Origin: Olavius algarvensis Delta 4 endosymbiont
GTDB lineage: Bacteria > Desulfobacterota > Desulfobacteria > Desulfobacterales > CAJINA01
Direction: 5' to 3'
DNA: 64,000 bases
Assembly (NCBI GenBank): GCA_905176665.1
Contig: CAJINA010000246.1
Location: 22,232 to 86,231 of the forward strand
Numbering within the stretch: position 1 is the first letter of the stretch; each line of letters starts with the position of its first letter. Positions 42,128 through 51,347 of this stretch are shown here, piece after piece. Both the position numbers and the translations under genes were made by a program. The notes beneath the pieces were generated by a model, which did no database searches, was not told the origin of the DNA, and worked only from the letters and a program-made list of their open reading frames with translations.

Positions 42128-43867
42128 TCACCCAATACCTGGGCAAGGATTCGCGTAAAAAACGACCCCCTCGGGCCACCCTGCCAGAATCTCGCTCCGC
42201 GTTTGCAAATCGGCCGGCAGGGTCGTCAGAAATCGCGCGGCCTCGTTTTGCGAAGAAAAATACTTCCAGAATATGACATCGAATTGCAGCCCCTGGTCAC
42301 TGTGCCAGTAAGGGATGATGCGCAGGGGTGCCGCCCGGGTAGAATGCCGGCGGATGACATCCAGAGCCGCGGACACGGTTTCCAGGCGGCCGACCCGGAT
42401 CCATTTCAGATAGTCCGGAATATACAGCCCTTGAGCGGGCATGGCCGGAAAGCCGATGGCCTGACCCGCGAGGATGTTGTCCAGATCGCGCACAGCAGGA
42501 TTGCCGGCCGCTACTCGGCGACGGCGTCCATTGTTATACTCGCCATATACTTTGATCATCACCCAGGACAACGTTTCGTTGTCCCGCATCCGGATCATGC
42601 CCAGTGACTGCGGCCGGGTACGGGCTGTCGGGACCATTGCTTCCGCCGCCTTTGACGGTTCGCTTGAATCGGTTTTTTCTTCCGTGGCACCAGCCGCTGC
42701 GCGTGTCCGTTCCGCTAACGGTGCTGCGGGTGCGACCGGTTCCGGCGTCGTTTGCTTGGCGACCGGGATGTCGGCCGTCTTTTTCGCAACCATTTCGTCA
42801 CCGGTCTCTTCCGGTACAACCGGGACCCGCTCATCCGCCGGGGTATTATTTGGCGCTGGCTGGCCGGCTTCCCCGGAAGCGGCGGCCGGCACCGGGTGCT
42901 GCTCTATCGGAAACGTCTGACGAACAGGGGCTTCCTTTTCCAGATCCGCTGTTTCCGGTGTGAACCCGGCATAGGCAATGCCGACAACGCCAATGAAGAC
43001 CAGCAAGGCGACCGCAGCTTTTTGCCACCGCCCGAAGAACTTCTTGGCGCTGGACCGGGCAATGCACGACCGCACCAGCCGCCAGCCCGCCCGCTTGCGG
43101 TTTTTCACGATCATGGCCAGCATGATGCGATGGCAAAGGTTTACGATCTTGCGGGGGTAACCCCCGGTCGCGCGGTAGATGGCCACCAGCGCCGGGAAGC
43201 TCAGCATGCTGGCCAGGTTACTTTCCGCGCCGGCTTTTTGCAGACGGTAGTCTATCATCAGCCGGGTATCTTTGAAACTCAGCGGCCCGAGCACATGCAG
43301 CAGGTTGATGCGATCGGCGAAATTCGCATGCCGCTCGAGGATCAGTTCGAACTCGCGCTGGGCAAAGATGACGATCTGCAACAGCTTGTATTCGTTGGCT
43401 TCGTAGTTCAGCAATTCCCGCAGGATCTCAAGAATCGGAACCGGTATCTTCTGGCCTTCATCGATAATCAAAACCACGACCCGGTTTTCTTCGACCCCCC
43501 GTTTGTAGAGGTACTGCTTGATGAACTCCTTGTAATCAACCCCCTCTCCGGTGGGAATGTCCGGCTCCCGTTCAAACATCTGGGCCACATACTTCAAAAA
43601 GATAGCGGGATCGGCCATGTGGGGATCGAGGATCAGGTGGGTTTCGAACTCTTCGTCCCGACTGAATCTTTTGATCATCTGCCGGCACAACGTGGTCTTG
43701 CCGGTGCCGACCTCGCCAATGACGACATTCAGACCCCGGCGCAGGCGCAGGGACAGTTCCAGTTTTTGCAGGCACTCCTGGTGCTGCCTGAATTTAAAGA
43801 AATAGTCCGGATCCGGGGAGTTGGAAAATGGTTCATTGTCCAGATTGAGAAGCTTGAAGTATTCCAT
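42128..43867 (-). CDS. ExeA/GspA/MshM-type AAA ATPase with LysM-like and SPOR-like C-terminal regions
   Basis: 579 residues. Cytoplasmic AAA domain (MEYFKLLNLDNEPFSNSPDP, Walker A GEVGTGKT, Walker B VVVLIIDEGQ), one membrane helix (AAVALLVFIGVVGIAYAGF), a long proline/alanine/threonine-rich linker, a LysM-like stretch (MIRMRDNETLSWVMIKVYGE) and a SPOR-like end (FDVIFWKYFSSQNEAARFL). ExeA/GspA proteins bind peptidoglycan and help place the secretin; MshM is the relative in MSHA loci. The gene lies directly after the secretin gene, as mshM follows mshL. Having two wall-binding modules on one chain is unusual. Confidence 0.88.
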   Translation of the reverse strand: MEYFKLLNLDNEPFSNSPDPDYFFKFRQHQECLQKLELSLRLRRGLNVVIGEVGTGKTTLCRQMIKRFSRDEEFETHLILDPHMADPAIFLKYVAQMFEREPDIPTGEGVDYKEFIKQYLYKRGVEENRVVVLIIDEGQKIPVPILEILRELLNYEANEYKLLQIVIFAQREFELILERHANFADRINLLHVLGPLSFKDTRLMIDYRLQKAGAESNLASMLSFPALVAIYRATGGYPRKIVNLCHRIMLAMIVKNRKRAGWRLVRSCIARSSAKKFFGRWQKAAVALLVFIGVVGIAYAGFTPETADLEKEAPVRQTFPIEQHPVPAAASGEAGQPAPNNTPADERVPVVPEETGDEMVAKKTADIPVAKQTTPEPVAPAAPLAERTRAAAGATEEKTDSSEPSKAAEAMVPTARTRPQSLGMIRMRDNETLSWVMIKVYGEYNNGRRRRVAAGNPAVRDLDNILAGQAIGFPAMPAQGLYIPDYLKWIRVGRLETVSAALDVIRRHSTRAAPLRIIPYWHSDQGLQFDVIFWKYFSSQNEAARFLTTLPADLQTRSEILAGWPEGVVFYANPCPGIG

Positions 43868-43876
43868 TCTTCACAA

Positions 43877-45382
43877 TTACTCTCGGTTGGCCGCTCCACC
43901 GCCGCCGATTCTCTGCTTTAATATATGCGGCGTAATGAAAATCAGCAGATCACCCTTTTCCCGATCCGTCTCCTCGCCCCGGAAAAACACCCCCAGCAAG
44001 GGTAGGTCTTTCAGACCAGGCACCCCAGCATCGACGCGCTCATCCTTACTGCGATTCAAGCCGCCGATAACCGTGGTCTGCCCATCGTAAAGGATGACGT
44101 TGGTCTCGGCTTGTTTGGTGATGATCGGCGGGACGCCGCCGGTCGCCGTAGAAGCAGTGCCGACTTCATCCTTTTTCACCTTGATATCAAGTTTAATTGC
44201 TTCCCCGTCAATCACATGCGGGATTACGTCTAATTGCAAAACCGCTTCTTTGAACTCAGTTTTTACATTACCGTCGTCCACGCTCTGGTAGGGGACTTCC
44301 TGTCCGCCCTTGAATTTGGCCGCTTTATTGTCAATCGTGGTTATCGAGGGACTGGAGAGAATTTTGAGTTTTTGTTCGACCTGCAGAGCGGAAAGCGTCG
44401 CTGTCAGCGTATTCGCACCCCCGCTGTCCAGCACAAAGCCGAGTGTCATCCCGGCTACACCAGTAGTAGTGGTTGGGAATTTGAAGGCATTACCACCATC
44501 GCCGATGGTGTATGTATTTTTACTGTCCTGAAACTCGTACTTGCCACCCCACTCAACACCTAGTTCCCTGGCCGTCGAGCTGTCGGCTTCGACAATATGC
44601 GCTTCGATCAGAATCTGCGGCGTCGGCAGGTCGAGCCGTTCCACCAGAGGCAGCATGTTGTCGATATCATCTTCCAGAGCCTGCACGATCAGGGTATTTG
44701 TGTGGGTATCCACCATGATGGAACCGATGGTGTTACCCGATTTGCTTTTTGTCAGAAACGCTTCCAAAGTGGTCTTGAGGCTGGTGGCATCCGTATAATC
44801 TATACGGATAATACGAGTCGCCAGCGGTTCCAATTCGCGCAGGTCCATTTTCTGAGAGGCCTTCTGCAGGGCCTGCTCAAAATCCGCGGTGGTCATGATC
44901 CTGATAATGTCACCTTCCCACTGGTAGGAAAGTCCGTGTGTTTTCAAAATTCCCAGGAATACCTGATCCCAGGGCGCCTTGCGGATATTGATATTGGCGC
45001 GCCCACTGACGGTTTCGTTGATCATGATGTTCAAACCGGCTGCCCGGGCCAGCGACCGCAGCAGGACAGCCACATCCACGTCGCTCATGTTCAATGAAAC
45101 CGACGCTGTCGGGAGTGGTCTGAGCTTTTCTGTTGCCGAGGACGCCGCGGCATCCGGAGAGACAGTCGTGACCCTGGTATCGCCCTGCGAATCGCCCAGG
45201 GTGCTCATTCTCCGTTTTGAACTGGGAGAATATCCCTTGGAATCCTCGGCCTTGGCCTTCCATTTCTGGTAAGACTGATCGATGCTGTTTTTATTGTCCC
45301 GGACACAACCCGTGACGACAAGCGCGACGAACAGGCCCATAACAAGCACCGGACATCTGCGAAATAACGTGAGCTTCTTCAT
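43877..45382 (-). CDS. pilQ: Type IV pilus secretin (PilQ/MshL-like lipoprotein)
   Basis: Outer-membrane pore for the pilus, 501 residues. The N-terminus MKKLTLFRRCPVLVMGLFVA ends in the lipobox VTGC, so this secretin is itself a lipoprotein, as in MshL. Then a linker, an STN/secretin N0 domain (SLNMSDVDVAVLLRSLARAA, GRANINIRKAPWDQVF), an N1-type domain (TRIIRIDYTDATSLKTTLEA) and the secretin core ending GVPGLKDLPLLGVFFRG and EKGDLLIFITPHIL. The AMIN domains of classic PilQ are absent, which also points to the MshL type. Confidence 0.92.
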   Translation of the reverse strand: MKKLTLFRRCPVLVMGLFVALVVTGCVRDNKNSIDQSYQKWKAKAEDSKGYSPSSKRRMSTLGDSQGDTRVTTVSPDAAASSATEKLRPLPTASVSLNMSDVDVAVLLRSLARAAGLNIMINETVSGRANINIRKAPWDQVFLGILKTHGLSYQWEGDIIRIMTTADFEQALQKASQKMDLRELEPLATRIIRIDYTDATSLKTTLEAFLTKSKSGNTIGSIMVDTHTNTLIVQALEDDIDNMLPLVERLDLPTPQILIEAHIVEADSSTARELGVEWGGKYEFQDSKNTYTIGDGGNAFKFPTTTTGVAGMTLGFVLDSGGANTLTATLSALQVEQKLKILSSPSITTIDNKAAKFKGGQEVPYQSVDDGNVKTEFKEAVLQLDVIPHVIDGEAIKLDIKVKKDEVGTASTATGGVPPIITKQAETNVILYDGQTTVIGGLNRSKDERVDAGVPGLKDLPLLGVFFRGEETDREKGDLLIFITPHILKQRIGGGGAANRE

Positions 45383-45437
45383 ATTAAGGATCTCTCAGGC
45401 TGATTGTCTCCATAAAGCCAATCTCTGTTTTCCACTC

Positions 45438-45950
45438 TCAGGGTTGGACCGCCTCAACAATGGGAACTGCGATCAAGCCCTTCCCGGAGTCCACATAGAT
45501 CAACACCTCTTCCGGCGTAGCCTTTTTCAAGACGGCGCCCTCACTGGCAAGCTGGTCGCCCACCTGGTACTCCCGGCCGTTGATAATCGCCAAAATGCTG
45601 TCGCCCATTTCCATGTAACCGGTATAATTAAAAGACCCGGCCAGTTCCTTGCGGTCGACTTTTTCAGCTTCTTTGGGTTTGGCGTCTTCTACGACAGCTT
45701 TGTCGATAACGACGAACAGATCCTTGCGCCACGCGACCGCAGATCTTTCCAGGATCAAGGTATCGGTGGCCGTCGTATCAGCCGCCCGGATGCGCCTAAC
45801 CAGATCAGTCACAAAATCCGTTACGGCCACAGCTTTTTGAGCGGCATACTTCGGTCGGCCGCCCTTTGAATCAGGAAAGAGGAAACTGTAAGCGCCATAC
45901 AGGATGGCGAATACCATGAATCCTACAATTATTTTTTCCCGTTTTGACAT
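45438..45950 (-). CDS. pilP: PilP/MshK-like inner-membrane pilus alignment protein
   Basis: 170 residues: one N-terminal membrane helix (KIIVGFMVFAILYGAYSFLF), a periplasmic linker (TDFVTDLVRRIRAADTTATD) and a small GspC-HR/PilP-like beta domain (YTGYMEMGDSILAIINGREYQ, VGDQLASEGAVLKKATPEEV). It lies between pilO and the secretin gene, where pilP/mshK is expected. The sequence lacks a lipobox, unlike classical PilP. Confidence 0.75.
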   Translation of the reverse strand: MSKREKIIVGFMVFAILYGAYSFLFPDSKGGRPKYAAQKAVAVTDFVTDLVRRIRAADTTATDTLILERSAVAWRKDLFVVIDKAVVEDAKPKEAEKVDRKELAGSFNYTGYMEMGDSILAIINGREYQVGDQLASEGAVLKKATPEEVLIYVDSGKGLIAVPIVEAVQP

Positions 45951-46014
45951 TTATAGCTTTATATTACAAGTCCTTAGAGGCCTAACTTCTGTGACCAGCG
46001 GCTTTGACCCACCG

Positions 46015-46539
46015 TTATTGCAGAGCGATCCAAACCCGCATACGGTATTCCCGCCCCTCCGGGATTGACATGATGCGCAGCCGCTCGATGAACTCGACAT
46101 GCGGCACGGCGATCAGTTGATCCAGGAAATTGCGATAGTCCATGAGTTTTCCGCGCAGCACCAGATCAACCCGCATCAGACGGACATCGCTGACCAGGGC
46201 ATTTAAATCAGCCGTTACCCCGGCCATCTGCAGTCGGGCACTGCCCGCCATGCCGGTCAGCGTATCGGCGACCCCGCCGGCGGCGTCGCGCTGCAAGGCG
46301 GTGCGCTCCGGCAGATCCGCATTGGACGCGTTGAGTTCGCGGCGTTTTTTGACCAGTTGCCCGAATACCGGGGCCAGTTGGCGCTGCTCATTGACTTCCT
46401 TGGATATTTTGGCCCGCTTGGCCTCGGCTTTGCCAATGGCGAAATAGCTGGGCACAACCATCAATCCGATGACAACGGCGAGGGCACCCGTGAAGATGAT
46501 CAGATTCCGCAAAGACTTTTTAGGGATGCTGGCCCACAT
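46015..46539 (-). CDS. pilO: PilO/MshJ-like inner-membrane pilus protein
   Basis: 174 residues: a short cytoplasmic N-terminus (MWASIPKKSLRNLIIF), one membrane helix (FTGALAVVIGLMVVPSYFAI), a periplasmic coiled coil (GKAEAKRAKISKEVNEQRQL) and a ferredoxin-like domain (VDLVLRGKLMDYRNFLDQLI, FIERLRIMSIPEGREYRM), the usual PilO arrangement. It is 17 bases downstream of the PilN-bearing gene and 64 upstream of pilP. Confidence 0.85.
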   Translation of the reverse strand: MWASIPKKSLRNLIIFTGALAVVIGLMVVPSYFAIGKAEAKRAKISKEVNEQRQLAPVFGQLVKKRRELNASNADLPERTALQRDAAGGVADTLTGMAGSARLQMAGVTADLNALVSDVRLMRVDLVLRGKLMDYRNFLDQLIAVPHVEFIERLRIMSIPEGREYRMRVWIALQ

Positions 46540-46556
46540 GGGACACCGCTTCCTGT

Positions 46557-47480
46557 TTAAATAATGGCCACGCTCAACACAAACCGCATGATTTCACCGC
46601 CATCTTTTTCCAGGATCTGCTTTTCCTTTACCTGGGGTTGTTTGAATAGCGGCGATTTTTTCAGCCGGACCAGATATTCAGTGATATTTCTTTCAAAATA
46701 CCGGCTGTTACCGGTAATCAAGCCTTCGATGTTGAGCACCTTGACGGATTTTTCGATCTTCTGTTTAGCGACCGATCCCAGGATGGCTTGAACGCTGGTT
46801 AATTTCACATTGTCAGGCGTGATCTCCAGGATTTCGGCCAGGACAGCTGCGGGCAGGTAATACCCCGCGGCGGCGCTGTGGATCTGCATTTTCCGGACGG
46901 TTTCGCCCGTGACGGCCGCCATGAGGTTTCTATCCAGCTTGGGGCTGTAGGCCGCCAGTTCCATTTCCAGGGGTCTCGTCTGATCCTTAATGGCGCTCAC
47001 CTGCTGGGTTTGAAAGTAAAAAACCCCCATCGCCACAAGGATCAGCCCTATGAAGATGACATTTGCCACCTGATTGAATCGTTTGGTAAAAGCCTTTTTG
47101 CTTTTGTGCACATACGTAAAGATGAAGTTGGGCGTGATTTCGCTGTCAGAGAGGGCCATGCCGGCCGCCGGTACGAAAAGGTCTCCGGCCGGGGCGGTCT
47201 TCCCGGATGGGTCCGTGGCCTGTGATTCGGGTAAATTCCCGAAGGGGTCCATCGCTTCGACATGCAGCCCCAGCTCCTTGCCTATATAAGTCGCCACGCT
47301 TTTTTTAGTGCTCAAATCTCCGGAGATATAGACGTTGTCGATAGGGCTTTTGTCGAAGTTCAGCCCGAAGTGTTCGAGGGTCATCTCCACCTGACGGACA
47401 ACCCGATCCAGGGCCGGTTTGACCATCCCGAAAACCAGTTTTTCTCTCCTCAGATCCGGGGTCATGCCGTCTTCCGCCGG
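46557..47480 (-). pseudogene. PilM C-terminal end fused to PilN-like protein, after an in-frame TGA
   Basis: Continues the pilM reading frame after TGA at 47481-47483. The first 75 or so residues (TPDLRREKLVFGMVKPALDR, VVRQVEMTLEHFGLNFDKS, YISGDLSTKKSVATYIGKEL) complete the actin-like PilM fold. A linker and TPNFIFTYVHKSKKAFTKRF follow, then a membrane helix (VANVIFIGLILVAMGVFYF) and a PilN-type coiled coil and beta domain. It is therefore a PilM-PilN fusion with no separate PilN gene. The first ATG after the stop is at 47465 with a weak CGGAAG upstream, so re-initiation is conceivable. Confidence 0.75.
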
Positions 47481-48386
47481 TCAGGATTCGAGGAGCTCAG
47501 CAAAGAGCTTTTCGGCTTTTTTCTGGTTGCGGCTGGTCTCGGCCGATTCCAGCGGGAGTTCTTCATCCGGCAAGGCCATGCCCATGTTCTCCTCGGCTGG
47601 TGGGCTTTTCCTGTCCAGGGTCTCTAAAATCGCCTGGACCATGCTGCGGGCTCCGGCTTTTATGTCCCGTGAAAGAATCAGTGCATTCTTGGAGAAGATG
47701 GCAATCCGCGACCAATCCCGGCCGATAAAGAGGGTACAGACGTTCTTTCCGGAACTGCTTATCCAACCGGCCCTGAGCAGGTTTTGAATGGCAAATGGGA
47801 CAATAGAAATGCCTTTCAAAGGCCAGCCGGCCTTAGTGAAAAGTTCGCGGGTGCTGTTAATTTGATTTTTAGGGGCGGTATAGGCGATGACATTCTTCTT
47901 TTGCTCGCCGTCCGCGTAGGCGGATTCGACCACTTGGAAGTCGAATATCTGCGTGTCCGTGATGGACACTTCTTTTTGATAGGCCCACCGGATCGCATTG
48001 GCCATCTGCCGGGCCGGTACTTTCGGTATCTGCAGAAACCTGGTTTCCACTTCCGCAGACGAAATGGTGGCCCATATCGCCGGGTCCTTGTATTTGCCGG
48101 CCAGCTTTCGCAATGAACCTTTCAGCAACTGGGCAAATTCGGGACTGCCTTTTTTCAACTCCGCCCCAAGGGCGACCCGCTGGATCTCCAGGAGCTTGTG
48201 CCGACCCTCGGAAACCTGGTTCACCACTGCAATGGTGAGATCCGTGGCATTGATATCGATACCGACCTTGATGGTCTTCTTGGAACGACGGGCGGTGGCG
48301 GGTTTGGCCTTGCGCTGAAACAGCTTTTTCTTGACCGGCGGGGGTGCCTCGGAATCATCCGGACGAGCACCTTTTTTTCTGATCAA
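47481..48386 (-). pseudogene. pilM: PilM-like actin-fold pilus protein, truncated by in-frame TGA
   Basis: Cytoplasmic actin-like protein of the inner-membrane alignment complex. The fold begins with KKTIKVGIDINATDLTIAVV and continues with FLQIPKVPARQMANAIRWAY and GISIVPFAIQNLLRAGW, then CTLFIGRDWSRIAIF. It stops at TGA after EKLFAELLES, before the last subdomain, which is found in frame immediately downstream. The start is uncertain: the frame is open to 48539, but that TTG is part of a probable -35 box, so a TTG at 48386 is proposed. This would be the first gene of the assembly cluster. Confidence 0.7.
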
Positions 48387-48510
48387 TTTAAGGAGCTTCT
48401 CAGTGGAAGTGATCTCGTCATTTTTAGCTAAATCTGCTCTCCAAACGCACGTGCACCAGCCTGCAACATGGCATTGCCTGGCGGCCCCTATAATTTGATA
48501 TAATTTACTA

Positions 48511-48539
48511 TATTCACCACAGTAATCAACTTTTGTCAA
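48511..48539 (-). promoter_or_regulatory. Candidate promoter of the pilus assembly cluster
   Basis: On the minus strand: TTGACA (perfect -35), 17 bases, TGAATA (poor -10), in a short AT-rich region just before pilM. An alternative TATAGT is 20 bases from the -35. Confidence 0.4.
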
Positions 48540-48730
48540 GAAATATCGACCGATATCGACACGTTACCTAATTATTCTTGCATAAGAAATGGTTACAAGG
48601 TATTGATTTAGGTTATTGACTCACGGGTTGTGGACACCACGCTCGACGCTGGGCTGCGCTCTACTGTTTATCCATCCGGATAAACGGGAATCTTACAACA
48701 GGGGTTGAATTTCACGGGAGGAGCCTCCTG

Positions 48731-51340
48731 ATGAGTGATGAAAAAAAAGTCCGGGTTTATCTGACCGACCACATGGTTCTGTTCGGTTTCGCCCTGGCGA
48801 TCTTCTATTGGATACTGGACTCGGTCCTGTACGTGTTCTTGAGTTACGACGTCGACTTTTTCTACCATGTAACCGGGTTGAATTTAGATGAGGTCTGGAC
48901 CCGCATCATTGTATGCTGCCTCTTTATTATATTCGGCTCGCACTCGCAGTATACCATCAACAAGCGCAAGATCGTTGAACGCCAACTCCAGAAAAGCGAG
49001 GAAAAATACCGGACGATTCTGGAAAATATCGAAGACGGCTATTTTGAGTTGAACCAAGATGGCCAGATCACCTTTTTCAACAATGCGCTGTGCAACATCC
49101 TGGGCTATCTTTCCCATGAAATCAAAGGAATCGACCAGGGGATGATCTTCGACCGGGAACAATCTCCCCGGGCTTACGATGCCATCAATGATGTCTGGAC
49201 GACCGGACAGCCCGCCAGCATCTTCGACCTGCTGATCACCCGCAAAGACGGAACTCCGGTGTATACTGAAGTGTCTATCTCCCTGATTCGCAACCGCGCC
49301 AGCGATCCGGTCGGTTTCCGCGGTGTACTGCGGGATGTCACCGAGCGCAAGAAGACCGAAGCCCTGGAGCAGGAAAAAAGTGCGGCTGAATATGCCAACA
49401 AGGCCAAGAGCGAATTTCTGGCCAACATGAGCCACGAAATCCGCACCCCGCTGAACGCCATCATCGGCCTGACCGAATTGCTGGTGGAAACCAATCTGAC
49501 GGACCGCCAGAAAGAGGATCTCAATGTGGTCCTGTCCGCAGCCCACTCCCTGCTGACGGTCATCAACGACATCCTCGATTTTTCAAAGATCGAAGCCGGC
49601 AAACTGGAGTTGGAGAACACCAAGTTCAACATCCGCAGCCTGGTGGAAGATTCGGCCAAAATCATGGCTACCAAAGCGCATGAAAAAAAGCTGGCCCTTG
49701 AATCGTGGATAGAATCCGAGGTCCCGGTAAAGGTCATCGGCGACCCCTTCCGCCTGCGCCAGATTATCCTCAACCTGGTCGGTAACGCCATCAAATTTAC
49801 CGATGCGGGAGCGGTCACTTTGCGTGCAACCCTCCAGACCAGAGAAGCCAATACTGTCGAACTGCTCATCGCCGTTGAAGACAGCGGCATCGGCATCGCC
49901 CCGGATAATGTCGCGGGCATATTCGATGCCTTTGAACAGGCCGACGGCAGTACGACCCGCAAATACGGCGGCACTGGACTCGGATTGGCGGTTTCCCGGC
50001 AACTGGTGGAAATGATGGGCGGCGCCATCTCGGTCGAAAGTCGATTTGGCAGGGGCAGTACCTTTGCCTTTAGCGCCCGGTTCGGCATTGAAAAAGAGGT
50101 CCGCTTTTTAGAGACGCTGCCGGATGTCCTTTTTTCCGATCAGAACCTTTTACTGGCTGCGGTTAACCCGGCCACCCGCCAGGTTCTTACGGACACCCTG
50201 AGCAGTTTGATCAAGGTGCCGCATGTCGTTACCGACGACTTGGGGGCCGCGCGCCAAGAGATCTCGGCGCCAAGCGGCAACGGCATCCCCTACACACTGG
50301 TCCTTGTGGACAACGACTTTCCCGAAGAGCCCCTGCTCGACTTCTACGGTTTTCTCGGCCGACTCGAACCACCGCCCGGTGTGATCGCCATGCTGCCCCT
50401 GGCCGGTAAACGGATCATCCCGGACACAGCTATTTTGCCCGGATTGAAAACCATTACCAAGCCGGTATTGCCCCTGGATCTGTTGAACACCATCATCGCC
50501 GCCACCGAGCCTGAGACCGACGCCGACCCGGTGGTCCCCGACACCGGCGTGGTACCCGATGACGCAATGCAGCTGCCATCCAATTTGAAAGTTCTCGTCG
50601 CCGAAGACACGCCTTTCAACCAGAAATTTATCACCCGGTTGTTTGAACGCTGGCAGTTGAATTCAGTGGTGGTTGAAAACGGTCGCGAAGCCCTTGAAAA
50701 ACTTGATGAGCAAACATTCGACCTGGTCCTGATGGACGTCCAGATGCCTGAAATGGACGGGTTTGATGCCACCCGGTCGATCAGGGAGAAGGAGGCGGCC
50801 CTAGATTTGCCGCATCTGCCGATCGTCGCCATGACCGCTTACGCCATGAAAGGCGATCGGGAACGCTGCCTTGAATCCGGAATGGACGGTTATGTCTCCA
50901 AACCGATATCAGCGGAGTTGCTGAAAGCGGAAATCGTTAAATTCGCACCAGAATCAGGATCAGGTACCGACCAACCCGCCCCGGCAGAACCCGCCGCCGA
51001 AAATGCATCCTTCGCAACAGACAAGCTTTTGCGCGCGTTCGATGATGATATGGAGTTTCTCCGTGAGGCGGTCGGCATGTTTCTGGAAGATTACCCCCCC
51101 ATGATCACCTCCATAGAGAGTGCTATCACGGATCAGGACCACGAGGAGCTGAGCCGGACGGCCCATGGCCTCAAGGGGATGCTGGGCAATTTCCAGGCGG
51201 AGGAAGCCGTCGGGCACGCCTTCGCCCTGGAATCCATGGGCAAGAATAAAACCAGCGACGGCGGCCGGCGTGTATTTGAACGCCTGGTCCGTGAAGTCAC
51301 CAGCCTGGAAACAGCACTCAAACGACTCATAAGGGAATAG
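48731..51340 (+). CDS. Membrane hybrid histidine kinase (PAS-HisKA-HATPase-REC-REC-Hpt)
   Basis: 869 residues. Two membrane segments near the N-terminus (about residues 15-35 and 55-72), a PAS domain (YRTILENIEDGYFELNQDGQ), HisKA with H235 in NMSHEIRTPLN, HATPase with NLVGNAIKF, DSGIGIAP and GGTGLGLAVS, a degenerate receiver-like region (about 460-600), an intact receiver with D669 in LVLMDVQMPEMDG, and a C-terminal Hpt domain with H812 in TAHGLKGMLG. It forms a full internal phosphorelay. The gene opens an operon with the HD-GYP regulator (7-base gap), which is its likely target. It starts after CACGGGAGGAGCCTCCTG. Confidence 0.95.
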   Translation: MSDEKKVRVYLTDHMVLFGFALAIFYWILDSVLYVFLSYDVDFFYHVTGLNLDEVWTRIIVCCLFIIFGSHSQYTINKRKIVERQLQKSEEKYRTILENIEDGYFELNQDGQITFFNNALCNILGYLSHEIKGIDQGMIFDREQSPRAYDAINDVWTTGQPASIFDLLITRKDGTPVYTEVSISLIRNRASDPVGFRGVLRDVTERKKTEALEQEKSAAEYANKAKSEFLANMSHEIRTPLNAIIGLTELLVETNLTDRQKEDLNVVLSAAHSLLTVINDILDFSKIEAGKLELENTKFNIRSLVEDSAKIMATKAHEKKLALESWIESEVPVKVIGDPFRLRQIILNLVGNAIKFTDAGAVTLRATLQTREANTVELLIAVEDSGIGIAPDNVAGIFDAFEQADGSTTRKYGGTGLGLAVSRQLVEMMGGAISVESRFGRGSTFAFSARFGIEKEVRFLETLPDVLFSDQNLLLAAVNPATRQVLTDTLSSLIKVPHVVTDDLGAARQEISAPSGNGIPYTLVLVDNDFPEEPLLDFYGFLGRLEPPPGVIAMLPLAGKRIIPDTAILPGLKTITKPVLPLDLLNTIIAATEPETDADPVVPDTGVVPDDAMQLPSNLKVLVAEDTPFNQKFITRLFERWQLNSVVVENGREALEKLDEQTFDLVLMDVQMPEMDGFDATRSIREKEAALDLPHLPIVAMTAYAMKGDRERCLESGMDGYVSKPISAELLKAEIVKFAPESGSGTDQPAPAEPAAENASFATDKLLRAFDDDMEFLREAVGMFLEDYPPMITSIESAITDQDHEELSRTAHGLKGMLGNFQAEEAVGHAFALESMGKNKTSDGGRRVFERLVREVTSLETALKRLIRE

Positions 51341-51347
51341 ACACGGC

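Noticed and set aside
48731..49060. Possible selenoprotein or recoding explanation for the TGA in pilM from nearby RNA structure
   Set aside because: No selenocysteine-insertion hairpin could be seen right after the TGA at 47481, and PilM has no known selenocysteine position.
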